This document shows, in pieces, positions 14,001 to 24,245 of a stretch of DNA of 64,000 nucleotides. The notes beneath the pieces are model-generated. The model ran no database searches. It saw only the letters and a list, made by a program, of their open reading frames with translations, and was not told the DNA's origin. A program made the position numbers and the translations under genes. The stretch's first letter is position 1; every line of letters starts with the position of its first letter. Source of the DNA: Nymphalis io (Eukaryota > Arthropoda > Insecta > Lepidoptera > Nymphalidae); the NCBI RefSeq assembly GCF_905147045.1, contig NC_065917.1, positions 2,744,501-2,808,500 of the forward strand, read 5' to 3'.

Positions 14001-17000
14001 TTATTCGAAGGTTTTGTTTGAATTCAAAGTCAAATACGTCCGTTTCGGGGCCCAGGACCGGTATCGCTGTGTGCGGGGGGCCTTTATTCGACACTTGTAT
14101 CACGGTTACGTTCGATCTTTGAGGAGCACTGGAAAGCAAGTGAAAAATGCATTTATTGAATAGAGTAGATATATAAAATTATTGATTTCAGCTTATGTAT
14201 GTTTCGAATTACGACGATTACGGATGAATTACGGACGGCCGGTTGGCGTGGTTGGTAGATACTTTCACGCCGAAGGTTGTGGGTTCCATTCCCACCCAGG
14301 ACAGACATTTGTGTGCATGAACATGTCTGTTTGTCCTGAGTCTGGGTGTAATTATCTATATAAGTATGTATTTACAAAAGAAAAGTAGTATATGTAGTAT
14401 ATCAGTTGTCTGGTTTCCACAGCACGAGCTTTGTACAAGCTTAATTTTGGATCAGATGGCCGTGTGTGAAAAATGTCCAAAAAAAATTTAAAAAAACTAT
14501 GAAAGTGAGGCAATAGAGTTCACCTGGGTTTGCGCATACATTTGTGAACAATAATATCTCCTGTTCATTTGGCTTTTCTCTCTTGAATGACTGACTTAGC
14601 CAGAATAAATCAGACAGACATCATTAAAATAAGTCCCAAAGCTGGGCTAAGGCCTCTTCTCATTTCTGAGGATAAGGAGTTAACGAGGGTTGGTGAAATA
14701 AACATGTGGCAGATTTCATTCACACAGGCACATCTATCCTCACGATATTTTCCTTCACATGATAAATTAGTACAGCTGTGCTTTGTTTTTTTTTATATAA
14801 TAGGAAGGCGGACGAGCATATGGGCCACCTGATGGTAAGTGGTCACCCATAGACATTGGCATTGTAAGAAATGTTAATCATCACTTACATCACCAATACG
14901 CCACCAACCTTGGGACCTAAGATGTTATGACCCTTGTGCCCGTTATCACACGGACTCACTCATCCTTCAAGCCGGAACACAACAATACCAAGTACTGCTG
15001 TTTTGTGGTAGAATACCTGATGAGTGGGTGGTACCTACCCAGACGAGCTAAACTGCTAGCCTGGGTTCACTCTATATCATAATAATTATAATAAAACTAC
15101 AAACCTGTCACCATTATCTGAATGTTCACCATTGTTAACGACAACTCTCTGTTTAAAATCAAAGCTATCGTTGTCATTTATCCGATCGATTTCATTGAAA
15201 AATTCCTCATCGCTATCCGTAACATTCCTCTTGAACAACGAATCGTCTAAACATATATTCTGACCACATATCTTGGCCACACCCTTCTTGTGGTCCACTT
15301 CACGACTCGTACTTGGAAGGGAGAACGGCTCCCAGCTGGATATGTCCACTTCTGTTTCCTGTGGGATTATGTTCGTAAGTGACATCACGTTTGTTAGGCT
15401 CGAGGTGTTTGGGAACGCTTGAGCGGAACTGGTCGGGATCTCTTGTTGGTTTAGGGGGGTGGGTGTTGGTGGGGTTTCTTGTGCGGTCTGGCTTGTCTGT
15501 GGTGTCGGAGGCGGTTGGGGGGTTGGTGTTGAGTTCTCCCGTACGCTTTCGTTGGTTTCCAATGTGGGACGAGTGAGTGGAGTAAGGTCGATTCCCGGTA
15601 CCCTGGAAATAATTTTTGTTTTTAATTTATATATTGCGGTATGATCAGGGCAAGTCTAAGTAAGTAGTAATAGCACTGAGTTTATAATTATTTGCTTAAT
15701 TTTTATTTAAAATTCACTTAAAAGATATATTTTTTAGAAAAACCCTGTAAGAGATCATCTGATCCAGAGATGTTTCAACAGGAGCTTACTGCTTTTTAAT
15801 ATCAACAGTGCATGGTGGTTAGAACTTTATTAATGCAACTAATAGGCATGATGACTGATTTTGAAATAACCTTCTATAATGTAGGTACACGTCTACAATT
15901 ACTGAAAATAATTTTATTTCAGTAATAAACTGTTCAAATAATTGCATTTTCATTTACCTATTTTGAATTTCGCTCGAAAACACTCGCAGGTGTCATGGCG
16001 CCTGCACGTGACGTCACACCTCAGTAAACGTTATATTGTGTCTATACACAACGAAGAAAAGCAGAAAGTATTGCGTATTTCCTAAGGTGAAAAATGAATT
16101 CCAAAGTTTGCAAGTGGTGTGCGGTCTCTCTGTGTAAAAATACATTCGAATATCAACCAGATCGAAGAACAATCTACAGAAGCAGAACGACCATATATAC
16201 ATAAGTAAGAAACGAAAGATTATGGTCGTTGAAGAATGTAAAAAGCAATTAAAAGAAAGTATGGTTACAGAACATTTTTAAGAAATTGCAAATGGAGGCA
16301 GATTAATAAGATTTATTATATATTTATGATATATTTAGAAGTAAAAGAAGTAATAATAGTATTCGTAATAATCTCTGATTGATGTTTCAAATAAATTGGC
16401 CGATTGCAGAATTTTATATTTTTATTTTACTAAAAATCTTATTGATCTCAATGTGTATATTAAAATTGGATTATTTTTTAGAATCCTTTTAAAATAGTTT
16501 CTATTCTAAAATAATTATTTTTTTAATTCTTTAATACTGTCATCATGCCTATTGAGATTGGACGCTGAATGAATAGTAACCGTATAAACTAACCATATGA
16601 CTAACAAGGCAGTTGGTAAGAGGTATGTAGTTGAAGAGTTTTGGGTAGTACGGGTACCTGTCGGGTGGTACAGGCGGGGTGGGCGGTAGGGGCGAGGTGG
16701 GGTCCCTGGCAGCTGCTCGTGCCGGCGGGGCAACAGGCGGGGCTCCGTACACGTTCTCTCCGCGGGACACGATGCGCAGTTCGTGGAGTTTTGCACGCAG
16801 TATGGACACCCAGTCTTGCATTGACTCCCTGTTGAGTTTTTAATTTTACTCTTAAATCCGGCTCGAAGGACCATGTTCATTTTATTGACCACATTCATAT
16901 TGAATATATTAGAACCAAACTGGCCGTGATAAGAACACGCCAATCTTACTCACATTTCGTTGCAAGTCTAAATTTTATATTAAATATAAATAATCTCTTA

Positions 17001-17850
17001 CCAATCTGGTGCTAACATCCTCACAGGGCCATGGTCTGTATCAACTAGGAAGTCGTACTCCGCCCCAACATGGGGCTTCACGCTCGCCGTCACGTGTCTC
17101 GCGCTCCGGAGACAGGCGCGCCACGCCGGCCGGTGCGCCAGCGTCGCGGCACTGTCCGCTTCAGGATACTGTTCCAGGAAGGGGGTTTTTCCGTTGTGGA
17201 CACAGAATAATGTCCACATCGGTTTGAGGGGTGGCTTCTGAAATTACATTATTGTCGTAAAACATATATAATCAAGATATTACAAGAAGATATTAAAGAT
17301 ATTACATAATTATGGTTAGGTCTGTGTCTAGTGAATGAGTCACAGATTTTGCCCCCGTATTAGGGAGAGGGAGAGGCAGGTCTTTGGTGGCATATGTCCT
17401 GTATTCCTTGAGTTTCAGAGTCGTTTCATACTGAATTCCATCAAAATTGATTCAGCTTAAACGCGAAAGTGTAACTGACATACTTTAACATTTATCATTT
17501 CAATATAGATTATGAAATAGAAGGAATAAAGAATGCACTTATATTATACAACATACTGATATACACCATATGTTTTTAATAATATTAATTTCATTTTTAG
17601 TATCTGATTGACATTTTCAGTAGTCATTTATCAATAGGAATACTTTGATAAACATTAACCTTATATAATATATATGTAGTAAACAACGGATCATTTGAAA
17701 AATCAAATTCCCGAGTACAAACTTTAATAGTACCTTATGTCCCAGTGGTCGGAGTTTACTGGAATTAATGTCATTGGGGATCCTCTTAAGATATGCATTC
17801 TTTTGTATTTCCCTGTAATATACTGGTCCCTCATCGTAACTGGACGACAT
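1029..17850 (-). CDS. PH-domain protein with two C-terminal PDZ-type domains (12 exons)
   Basis: Exons in coding order: 17734-17850, 17002-17237, 16658-16828, 15105-15602, 13419-14128, 11524-11653, 10866-10957, 3032-3164, 2218-2353, 2035-2107, 1835-1965, 1029-1160. Every junction has AG/GT ends and all phases match, giving 2559 nt and 852 residues. Residues about 10-140 look like a PH domain, with YYREIQKNAYLKR at the start and the closing helix MQDWVSILRAKL. The middle (about 160-580) is low complexity, Pro/Thr-rich, then Ser/Asn-rich with Tyr motifs. Exon 8 precedes a degenerate PDZ (AGDRVAALGGAAPRSLAHAR). The last three exons give a clearer PDZ (ESLGLKL, then ALTEVNNRPIDIV) and the end KPLLSLR. 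PH and PDZ domains suggest a membrane-linked scaffold. I do not recognise the orthologue. The donors at 3032 and 2218 are weak (2224 is an in-frame alternative), and the start could lie further upstream in frame. Confidence 0.8.
1258..1545 (-). repeat. tRNA-headed SINE, family C
   Basis: Nearly full copy in the last intron of the PH/PDZ gene. Its head (at 1545) reads as a tRNA-like segment with a B box (GGTTCGATTCCCAC type), and its tail is (ATT)n at 1263-1287. Other copies are at 10514, 14233, 39340, 40892, 47334 and 62115. Confidence 0.8.
2416..2676 (+). repeat. tRNA-headed SINE, family A (internal deletion)
   Basis: Starts GCCGAGATGGCCCAGTGGTT and ends at CAGGCTGTTACTG. About 40 nt around the B box are missing. 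It resembles the Metulj SINEs described from Heliconius, a link made from memory. It sits directly before a family B copy. Confidence 0.8.
2700..2975 (+). repeat. Dispersed repeat, family B
   Basis: Diverged copy of the most abundant repeat here. It has the body motif ACCACCCACTCATCAGATA, the 3' motif CCACTTACCATCAGGTGG and an A-rich end. Confidence 0.8.
3813..6018 (-). mobile_element. CR1/Jockey-like LINE (LINE-A), 5'-truncated, inserted in LINE-B
   Basis: The minus strand encodes the end of ORF2. Motifs in order: RWFTRECADAVSSKQAAYRKW, ending near 5790; KASGPDGIPA at about 5340; PVPKKGDRSDPANYRPIAIT; FRPKRSTGDLLAYV; SLDISKAFDRVWHRSLL; GVPQGSVLSPTLFLL; CYADDSTVH at about 4740; and a C-terminal part at 3928-4332 with DRLQRRAVRIIGD. 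There is a frameshift near 5330, an in-frame TGA at about 5261 and further breaks near 4670-4330, so it is dead. The 3' end is a T run (A tail on the minus strand) at about 3813-3826. The 5' end stops near 6018, where LINE-B resumes in a matching ORF1 context. A 3' fragment of the same family is at 43795-43985. Confidence 0.85.
6255..6562 (+). repeat. tRNA-headed SINE, family A, full length
   Basis: Complete copy inside ORF1 of LINE-B: tRNA-like head with GGTTCAAACCCGGGC, body, and tail CAGGCTGTTACTG repeated as TACTGTACTGTTACT. Confidence 0.85.
6741..7033 (+). repeat. Dispersed repeat, family B, full length
   Basis: Begins ACTGGTGGTAGAGCTTTGTG and ends CATATGCTCGTCCGC plus an A-rich tail. 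It is inserted in ORF1 of LINE-B. Confidence 0.85.
7772..8085 (+). repeat. Dispersed repeat, family B, full length with long A tail
   Basis: Begins ACTGGTGGTAGGGCTTTGTG and ends in a run of about 32 A. It lies inside the endonuclease region of LINE-B. The intact tail suggests a young insertion. Confidence 0.9.
8455..8811 (-). repeat. Family A SINE with inverted 5' part (twin-priming type)
   Basis: 8463-8557 is the 3' end of family A on the minus strand, and 8578-8811 is the 5' part on the plus strand. The whole is bounded by an 11-bp direct repeat CAACATAAGAG (8444-8454 and 8812-8822), so it is one insertion. Removing it restores the LINE-B reading NNIRDDWINKD. Confidence 0.85.
10514..10768 (+). 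repeat. tRNA-headed SINE, family C
   Basis: Head GACGAGCCGGTTCGCGTGG, B box GGTTCGATTCCCACCC, and tail CCAGGATG followed by (TTA)n. It abuts the 3' end of LINE-B. Confidence 0.85.
11018..11256 (+). repeat. Dispersed repeat, family B, diverged
   Basis: Begins ACTGGTAAGGCTTTATGCAAG and retains ACCATTTACCATCAGGAG near the 3' end, with internal deletions. Confidence 0.75.
11660..12689. other. Intronic AT-rich DNA of the PH/PDZ gene
   Basis: No exon or named element seen. A short stretch at 11935-12000 (ATTTGCTAATGGCTCTGC) resembles 43695-43745 and 54015-54060, so an old unnamed repeat is probably present. Confidence 0.4.
12690..12947 (+). repeat. Dispersed repeat, family B
   Basis: 5'-truncated copy starting CAAGCTCGTCTGAGTACC and ending in a TA-rich tail at 12945-12965. 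Confidence 0.85.
13076..13378 (-). repeat. tRNA-headed SINE, family A
   Basis: Minus-strand copy, complete from tail (AGTAACAGTAACAGCC) to head (TGGGCCATCTCGGC). Its head lies about 40 bp downstream of the donor of the 710-nt exon. Confidence 0.85.
14233..14475 (+). repeat. tRNA-headed SINE, family C
   Basis: Head CGGCCGGTTGGCGTGG, body with GTAGTATATCAGTTGTCTGG, and tail ending near AAAATGTCC. It is in the intron between the 710-nt and 498-nt exons of the PH/PDZ gene. Confidence 0.85.
14625..14765 (-). repeat. Family A SINE fragment, diverged
   Basis: Carries GCTGGGCTAAGGCCTC and TCCTCACGATATTTTCCTTC on the plus strand, which are the antisense body of family A. Confidence 0.6.
14785..15057 (-). 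repeat. Dispersed repeat, family B
   Basis: Antisense copy from TATAATAGGAAGGCGGACG to ACCCAGACGAGCTAAAC. It ends about 50 bp downstream of the donor of the 498-nt coding exon. Confidence 0.85.
15603..16657. other. Intron of the PH/PDZ gene
   Basis: AT-rich intron without a recognised repeat or exon. Its flanking phases match (AG from the upstream exon plus G). Confidence 0.5.
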
Positions 17851-18600
17851 ATTTTGGACAACATTCAGTTCACCTGAAATAATAATTTAATTATAGAAAC
17901 TTTATATAATAGCTTGTAATTTATTTATTATTCCTAAAAAAATCCATAATATTTTATATTTTTTTTTCTTTCCAATACTTTACTTATTTAAGCTGAAGTT
18001 TAATTTTACTCAAAAACGCAAGTCTCACTTTTATTAAATATGATTTTCGTATTAAATTATTTTTTACGTAGAAATATATTTTATATACACATTTGTTTTT
18101 TTTTTAATTTAAAACTAACGAAACAGACGATGAGCAAACAGCCAAACACGAAACTGAGTACGAAATCGGGGTTTCTTTAATGAACTGTTGTGCAAAATTG
18201 CGTGAACAATTGTAATTAATTGTGCAGTTTAATGCCCGCATTAATTAGAGGACACTGGACATACTGTGAGTCATTTCGTAAGAATGTTTAGTGAGTCCTA
18301 AATACTACCACGAAAGTGAAAGTAAGGGAACAATATTAATACATAATATTTACTGATGTTGTATGTATGTCAATTCAATTATATATAATATTAGCATGTG
18401 ATATCATTGTAAGTTAATTATTTCCTGTGTAAATAAAAATATTATCGTAAAGAGAAATTGTGACTTACCTGTGTAAAAAACTATATTGTATTTATATGTA
18501 ATTCTTAATACTGTTGCACGAACTCGGCTTCATTATTCCTTAATAATGCAACGTTTTGTTATTCTTTTCTTAATTAATAACTTATTAGACCGTAACTAGC
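17851..18600 (-). other. Probable 5'UTR exons of the PH/PDZ gene
   Basis: Upstream of the ATG at 17850 there is a clean minus-strand acceptor (TTTCAG) at 17874-17875, so 17851-17873 is transcribed leader. A consensus donor CAG|GTAAGT lies at 18467-18469 on the same strand, and pairing them gives a 595-bp 5'UTR intron. The leader frame is open back to the acceptor, so a longer N terminus is possible. The transcription start is not visible. Confidence 0.45.
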
Positions 18601-19297
18601 AACAAATGTATACCTACAATGTAAACGTAACAAAGCTTAAGCGTCATATTTTTGCTTATGACGTTTGTAAATGTTGTCCCTTTATGCATTTATTTAAAAT
18701 AATTTCCAAATAGTTAAAATGCTGTGAAATTGGAGTTTAGAAATTGAATGATCTACTAAACTTTTGAATTAAGTTGTGCACTGTTTCTCAATAGTTAATA
18801 ATTAAAATTTTAAAAATGTCATACATGGAATTGCTTTTGTTATCTATGTACATATACATTTGACATAAGACTGATTGTTACGAACGTATGTTGTGAAGTG
18901 TTGATGATAAGGCTGTCTTGGGATTTCATTCGTAAGTTATTTTAATTTTCTTGGTAATGCTTACGTGTATAAATCAAGTATCTACCAATTGATGCTAATA
19001 TATGACGGCTTATAACAATAACTTACATATTTGCAGAGTTATTGTAATGTATTTACTTTTTATTTTAGTACGTCATTTTGCCGCACGAAGCGTAGCGATC
19101 GTAAATTATTTTCGTCACGTGATCGTTTCAACCGCCAAAATAAGTGTCATTTTTCGCCGACAGCATAAATTTCTGTTACAAAGAAACGGTAATTTGTTAT
19201 TTTAATCGTATTTGTTTCTTGTTTTACAAATAATTTACATCAGTTTAAATATTTATTATAAAAGTTCTAATTAATCGCTATAAAAGCGATCAATATA
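18600..19297. promoter_or_regulatory. Shared divergent promoter region of the PH/PDZ gene and asf1
   Basis: The two genes run away from each other, and about 0.7 kb of repeat-free AT-rich DNA separates the probable PH/PDZ leader exon from the asf1 ATG. I see no convincing TATA or initiator set. A bidirectional promoter is an inference from layout only. Confidence 0.35.
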
Positions 19298-19948
19298 ATG
19301 GCTAAAGTGCATATAACCAATGTCGTTGTGCTAGACAATCCAAGTCCTTTTTTTAACCCTTTCCAATTCGAGTTGACCTTCGAATGCATAGAAGAACTCA
19401 AAGAAGACCTCGAATGGAAAATGATTTACGTCGGTTCTGCGGAATCTGAAGAGCACGATCAAGTATTGGACACGATTTACGTTGGACCGATACCAGAAGG
19501 TAGGCACATGTTTGTTTTTCAAGCCCCACCTCCAGACGTAACACGCATACCAGAAAACGATGCTTTAGGGGTCACTGTGGTACTATTAGCGTGTTCATAT
19601 AGAGGACAAGAGTTTGTCAGAGTTGGTTATTATATTAATAACGAATACAACGAAAGCGAACCGGAATTAAGAGAGAATCCCCCAGCTAAACCACAGTTCG
19701 ATAAAGTAGTTAGGAATATATTGGCGTCAGAACCAAGAGTGACTAGGTTTAAGATCAATTGGGCTGAACCGGACGCAGCCGTTGCGACAGACAGCGGAGA
19801 TGGCAATTTGGAGACGTCACATGCACCGAGCAATGATTCCTATGGAGCGTCTTTCAATGCTGATAGTCAAATAAGTGGTATTGAGTTCCAAGGTAGTCTG
19901 AGTGGTTATGGAGACAACTCAAATTCTATTGCTCCCATGGAGTGTTGA
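19298..19948 (+). CDS. asf1: Histone chaperone ASF1
   Basis: Complete single-exon coding region of 216 codons plus stop. The start MAKVHITNVVVLDNP and the core motifs FELTFECIEELKEDLEWK, YVGSAESEEHDQVLD and VTVVLLACSYRGQEFVRVGYY are those of the conserved N-terminal immunoglobulin-like domain (about residues 1-155), which binds the H3-H4 dimer and hands it to CAF-1 or HIRA for nucleosome assembly in the nucleus. The tail (about 156-216) is acidic and Ser-rich, a usual place for Tousled-like kinase sites in this family. The ATG is the first in frame and gives the family-standard N terminus. The TGA is followed by one G and then a consensus donor, so the 3'UTR is spliced. Gene identity is secure. 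Confidence 0.97.
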   Translation: MAKVHITNVVVLDNPSPFFNPFQFELTFECIEELKEDLEWKMIYVGSAESEEHDQVLDTIYVGPIPEGRHMFVFQAPPPDVTRIPENDALGVTVVLLACSYRGQEFVRVGYYINNEYNESEPELRENPPAKPQFDKVVRNILASEPRVTRFKINWAEPDAAVATDSGDGNLETSHAPSNDSYGASFNADSQISGIEFQGSLSGYGDNSNSIAPMEC

Positions 19949-20682
19949 GGTAAGTAACCTTTTGTCAATATTCTTCAAATACTATATAAATGTATTTTTC
20001 ATGGGAGGTTTTTGTACTACCTGCATTGTTATAACTTGTTACTAGACTATACTGAAGCAAATCTTTAATGTTTATCTGATATCTGCAATGATAATTTGAA
20101 TCCTACTTAATTATATATGTGAAAGCTTCGAGATTTATTAGTCAATCACACTACAAATTTGAGTAAATAAAGTTTATATCGCTGATTTAAAACAGATATC
20201 TAACATCAGCCCATTCCCTTTCTCGTCAGACTTGCCCGATGCCAATGTCAGAATATATTATATATACAAAAGCAGAGCAGCAACTTCCAACTTTCGCTAG
20301 TTGAATATAAATTACTATTCATGACTTTGATAAATTTATTAATAGAATTGCACAGTTTAAAATGTATGTCTTGATTGAATTAATCTTACAATGTTATCAA
20401 AACAAAAATAAATCGGGTTAAATTAATAAAGTATACAAATTGTAAACGCAATTGATGCAAAAGAATTTGGTTTTTTTAAGTTTCGATAAATATCCCATCA
20501 ACTAAGTTTTTAGAAGTTATAGAGCTTGTTCGATGGCTTTTATATGGCTTGTTGGAAATACACGTATTAGAATTTCAATCAATCAATGTCTGATACAAAT
20601 AGATCTTCTTTAACAAAGCACTAGATGAAATAAACAAAATATTTTATTATTTTTACCAAATTTTATTTATTAAAATTTTACT

Positions 20683-20930
20683 TAGTGGTAGGATCTTTTC
20701 CAAGTCCGTCTGAGTATGTTCCACCCACTCATCATATCAGTCAACCAGCAATACTTGGTATTGTTGTGTTCCGGTTTGAAGGGTGAGTGAGCCAGTATAA
20801 CTATGAGCACAAGGGACATGACATTTCAGTAACGGAGGTTTATTGTGCATTGGCGATGACTGGGCTATGGATGTGTGGACAGTGACCACTTGCCATCAGA
20901 TGACTCATTTGCCAATCCACCTACAAATTT
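20683..20930 (+). repeat. Dispersed repeat, family B, diverged
   Basis: Shows TTGTTGTGTTCCGGTTTGAA and GACCACTTGCCATCAGATG. It lies in the 3'UTR intron of asf1. Confidence 0.75.
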
Positions 20931-21099
20931 GAAATATTAAAAAAAAATATATATGACATCCAATTAGAATGTTCTTTGATTAACAAATGTAAGGTTTGGT
21001 TGTCCATAAAGCGTTGTATGGACATGACAGCTTATTAATAGCCTTTTATTCTTACTAGACTCAGATTTTTTATTAAATTGAAAATATTTTTAATTTCAG

Positions 21100-21280
21100 A
21101 TTGGTGAGGAATTAATTATGGGAGTAAATAATACGTCGGTGAATTAAACATATGGAATTTCTATATCGACTGAAAATAATGAATAAGCAAACTTGTGCAT
21201 AGGTTGATGCATAGAGATGAGGAATGGTCATTATGGATTATGTATAATGTATATTGTAATAAAAAAATCTGAACCGAACT
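21100..21280 (+). other. asf1: Second 3'UTR exon of asf1
   Basis: A donor GGTAAGT at 19950 pairs with a polypyrimidine-type acceptor TTTTAATTTCAG ending at 21099. A poly(A) signal AATAAA lies at 21258-21263. The 1.15-kb intron contains one family B copy. Confidence 0.6.
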
Positions 21281-21929
21281 TGCTTGTAAATATTAGACTT
21301 GCTTGTAGATATTAAAATGTGCCATCTGATGGAATATTTATAATATTATTTTCAATTATGACATCTGAGCCGTTATTTCTTAATGCCTAAAATTACACTG
21401 GCTCAGTTGTTATTCCATCTGTATTGTTTATGGTAACCGGATCATAGTGTACAGTACCACTATTTCTGAGTCGGTTAGCCATTCAATAGCATTTAATTTT
21501 AAGTGTCAGATCAGTGTTGCCAGTGTCATATTTTCAATTGCCATGTTCGGAATTGTAATCAAAAGAAATTAGTTTAATAATAAAACAACCTAACTAACTA
21601 AATTAATGAACTAAATCGCTTAAATAACATTTAAATATATATAATTCATCCTTTAATAAAAAAATATATTGTTATATATGATGAGAAATTGCTGTACATT
21701 TGGCCGATTGCCATTGAACATGGCAAATGCCAATGGTAACACTGCTTCAGAGTGTCCCTCTTTATATTGGTATAACAGTTTTACAACGGAGATTTAATAT
21801 CATGATGTACAGTTTATTCAAAGTTATTAATTTAAAACAAGAAGAATTGCTATCACTTACGACATTTGTCTAATTAGAACTTCATATATTTCTATAATAG
21901 AATTGGTATCTTGAATGTTAAAAGTTAAT

Positions 21930-22012
21930 TAACAGCCTCTTCTTTTTGAGGAGAAGGATTGAGCTTACTCCACCACACTGCTCCAATGTGGTTTGGTGGA
22001 TATCCTTAAATC
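21930..22012 (-). repeat. Family A SINE fragment
   Basis: Contains CTTTTTGAGGAGAAGGATTG and CCACACTGCTCCAATG, the antisense 3' part of family A. Confidence 0.6.
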
Positions 22013-22829
22013 ATCGAATATTTCGTTCCATGACCAAATGATATTGATTCAAAAATTTGCATTAATTCTTTTGTTAGAAATTAAATCATTCGATTACTAC
22101 ATTGATTAAATAAATATGCAATAAATAAACGAATTCGAAAAATTTTAAAATATTTTATCTGTAATTAACAATTAATGTCAAAAAATGTCTTGTCAGTCTC
22201 AAGCATATATATGACTTTGAAATGAACTGATGAATATGGTATAAACTTTTGCGCGTTTATGAGCAAACAGTTTGCGTAGTTAAGCGCGATGAAATGAGTT
22301 GTGTTGCCTATAATCTCCTTTTGAAGTTAAACAAATTATACATCTTTGCTTATGTTTATGTATTATATATATCATAACTGTTTTAGCTGATGACGTGATA
22401 GATGATCAATGATCTTTCACTTTATTTTACAATTCAGGGTCATTGTTATTCATTTACCTTAGATCTTAAAGCATTATTTGTTTTTAATTCCTAAAGTGTA
22501 ATAAAAACTCTTTGCGGATAGTGACATCTTTGCATGATTTAATAAAAAAAACATAGTACAAAGTCCTTTGCAAGCAAGTTCGAAGCAATCACATGTAAGT
22601 AACTGTTGATCTGTCGGTACTGTATTTATTTTTTTATTTATTAAGTATAATGTAACAATACTTTGTTGATAGCGGAAATATTTTTACCAAAACCGAACTA
22701 ATATAGATATAAAATAAAATTGTTATTGTTTTTTTTTTCATAACCTCTCTCTGTTATAATAACCTCTTTGGTCAAATTGTTTGAGTAGATTTTGTGTCTG
22801 TGGATGCATTATTAAAAATAATCAAGAAT

Positions 22830-23010
22830 AATGAACTCAAACGTGATATGCTGATAGATTTCTATAAGAACTTCTTCGTTTCTCACTCGATAAATGTTGA
22901 CAAACGACTTATAGTGATATACTATTTTGATGCGTGTATTCTTGAAATGTTATAATTATTACGGTCAATGTCGCATATCACTTTCTGGCTTTTCACACGA
23001 TTGTGTAATG
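22830..23010 (+). repeat. Unnamed dispersed repeat, also at 58630-58765
   Basis: The two sites share AATGTTGACAA(A/C)CGACTTAT and ATTATTACGGTCAATGTCGC in the same order and orientation. No coding potential or termini were recognised. Confidence 0.6.
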
Positions 23011-23342
23011 CGATTTTATATACATATATATAACAATGCTCATTGTTTTTTCATGTTAACTTACGTATTTGTTTTCAAATTAAATAACGCCATAGCGCAG
23101 ATAATCTATAAACCATCATGGCAGACAGATTTTTCGTCGAGAAATTTTTTATTTATAATTACAGTTTTGAAGTTCCAATTAAAAACTATTTTTTATCGAA
23201 AAAAATTATCTATTATCATTAAATGTCTATCAATAACAAATATTAAAGTTGTAGCAGATGTTTTTTTTTGTTTACAAATATCTAATATATAAGAAAAAAA
23301 TACATTGCTTTTATTATAATGTACTGTACTGTACAAGTTTAA

Positions 23343-23628
23343 TAGCCGAGATGGGCCCAGTGGTTAGAACGCGTGAATCCTAACCGATGATCATGGGTTC
23401 AAACCGGGCAAGCACCACAGAATTTTCATGTGCTTAATTTGTGTTTATAATTAATCTCCTGCTTGACGTAAAAGAAAAACATCGTAAGGAAACCTGCATG
23501 TGTCTAATTTCATTGAAATTCTGCCACATGTGTATTCTACCAATCCGCATTGGAGCAAACCTTTTCCTCGGAGGGATAGGAGGCCTTAGCCCAGCTGTGG
23601 GACATTAACAGGCTGTTGCTGTTTGTTT
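23343..23628 (+). repeat. tRNA-headed SINE, family A
   Basis: Head GCCGAGATGGGCCCAGTGG and tail CAGGCTGTTGCTG. Nearly complete, with small deletions. Confidence 0.85.
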
Positions 23629-23649
23629 TTTTTGTTTGTACATGTTTGA

Positions 23650-23830
23650 TATAACACATACCTATATACTAGCTTCTCATCTCGTCTTCGCACGGGTAAA
23701 ATAAAGATCTACATAAAACGTTTATATCGTTATTTATATATGCATATATATAATATACGGTAAAACTCCCAGTCGGTATGATTTTTTTCCAACATCCGCC
23801 TCTGTTTTATTATTTAGGTTAGTTTTGTTT
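23650..23830 (+). repeat. Unnamed repeat F fragment
   Basis: Shares ACTAGCTTCTC, CTTCGCACG and CTCCCAGTCGG with 45755-46260 and 56020-56315. The parent element is unknown. Confidence 0.45.
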
Positions 23831-24149
23831 ATATGTATCTATCTATTTTACTTATATTATATTATAATTATTACTCGATAAATCACTACTTTCTAGATCA
23901 CGCCATTACTAGGAATAAATTTAACGAAAAGTAGAAAAAATATTTCTCAGAAAATATTAATTATACCACCAACTAACGGGATATTTATAACTCGACCTGA
24001 TTAGTCTAACATTTAAATACTATGACCTTTCGTTGACCTTTTACGATAGACCTTTGACCGTAAATTACATATGAGGTCAAATAAAATTAGAACAGTAATT
24101 TTCTATAAAAGTTTTCAGTCGCGTTCGATTTAAGTTTTTTTTTTTTTTT

Positions 24150-24245
24150 AAGCGTTGTTTGGACGTAGGGCTTTGTGCCCGTCTGGGTACAGCGCCAATG
24201 TCCATGGAAGTTATTGACCAATTACCGTTAGGTGGCCCATATACT
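24150..24245 (+). repeat. Family B fragment
   Basis: Retains GTAGGGCTTTGTG and TTAGGTGGCCCATATAC, with most of the body deleted. Confidence 0.55.

Noticed and set aside
22927..23292. 121-codon open frame
   Set aside because: AT-rich composition, no domain, overlaps a dispersed repeat that recurs at 58630, and has no splice or poly(A) context.
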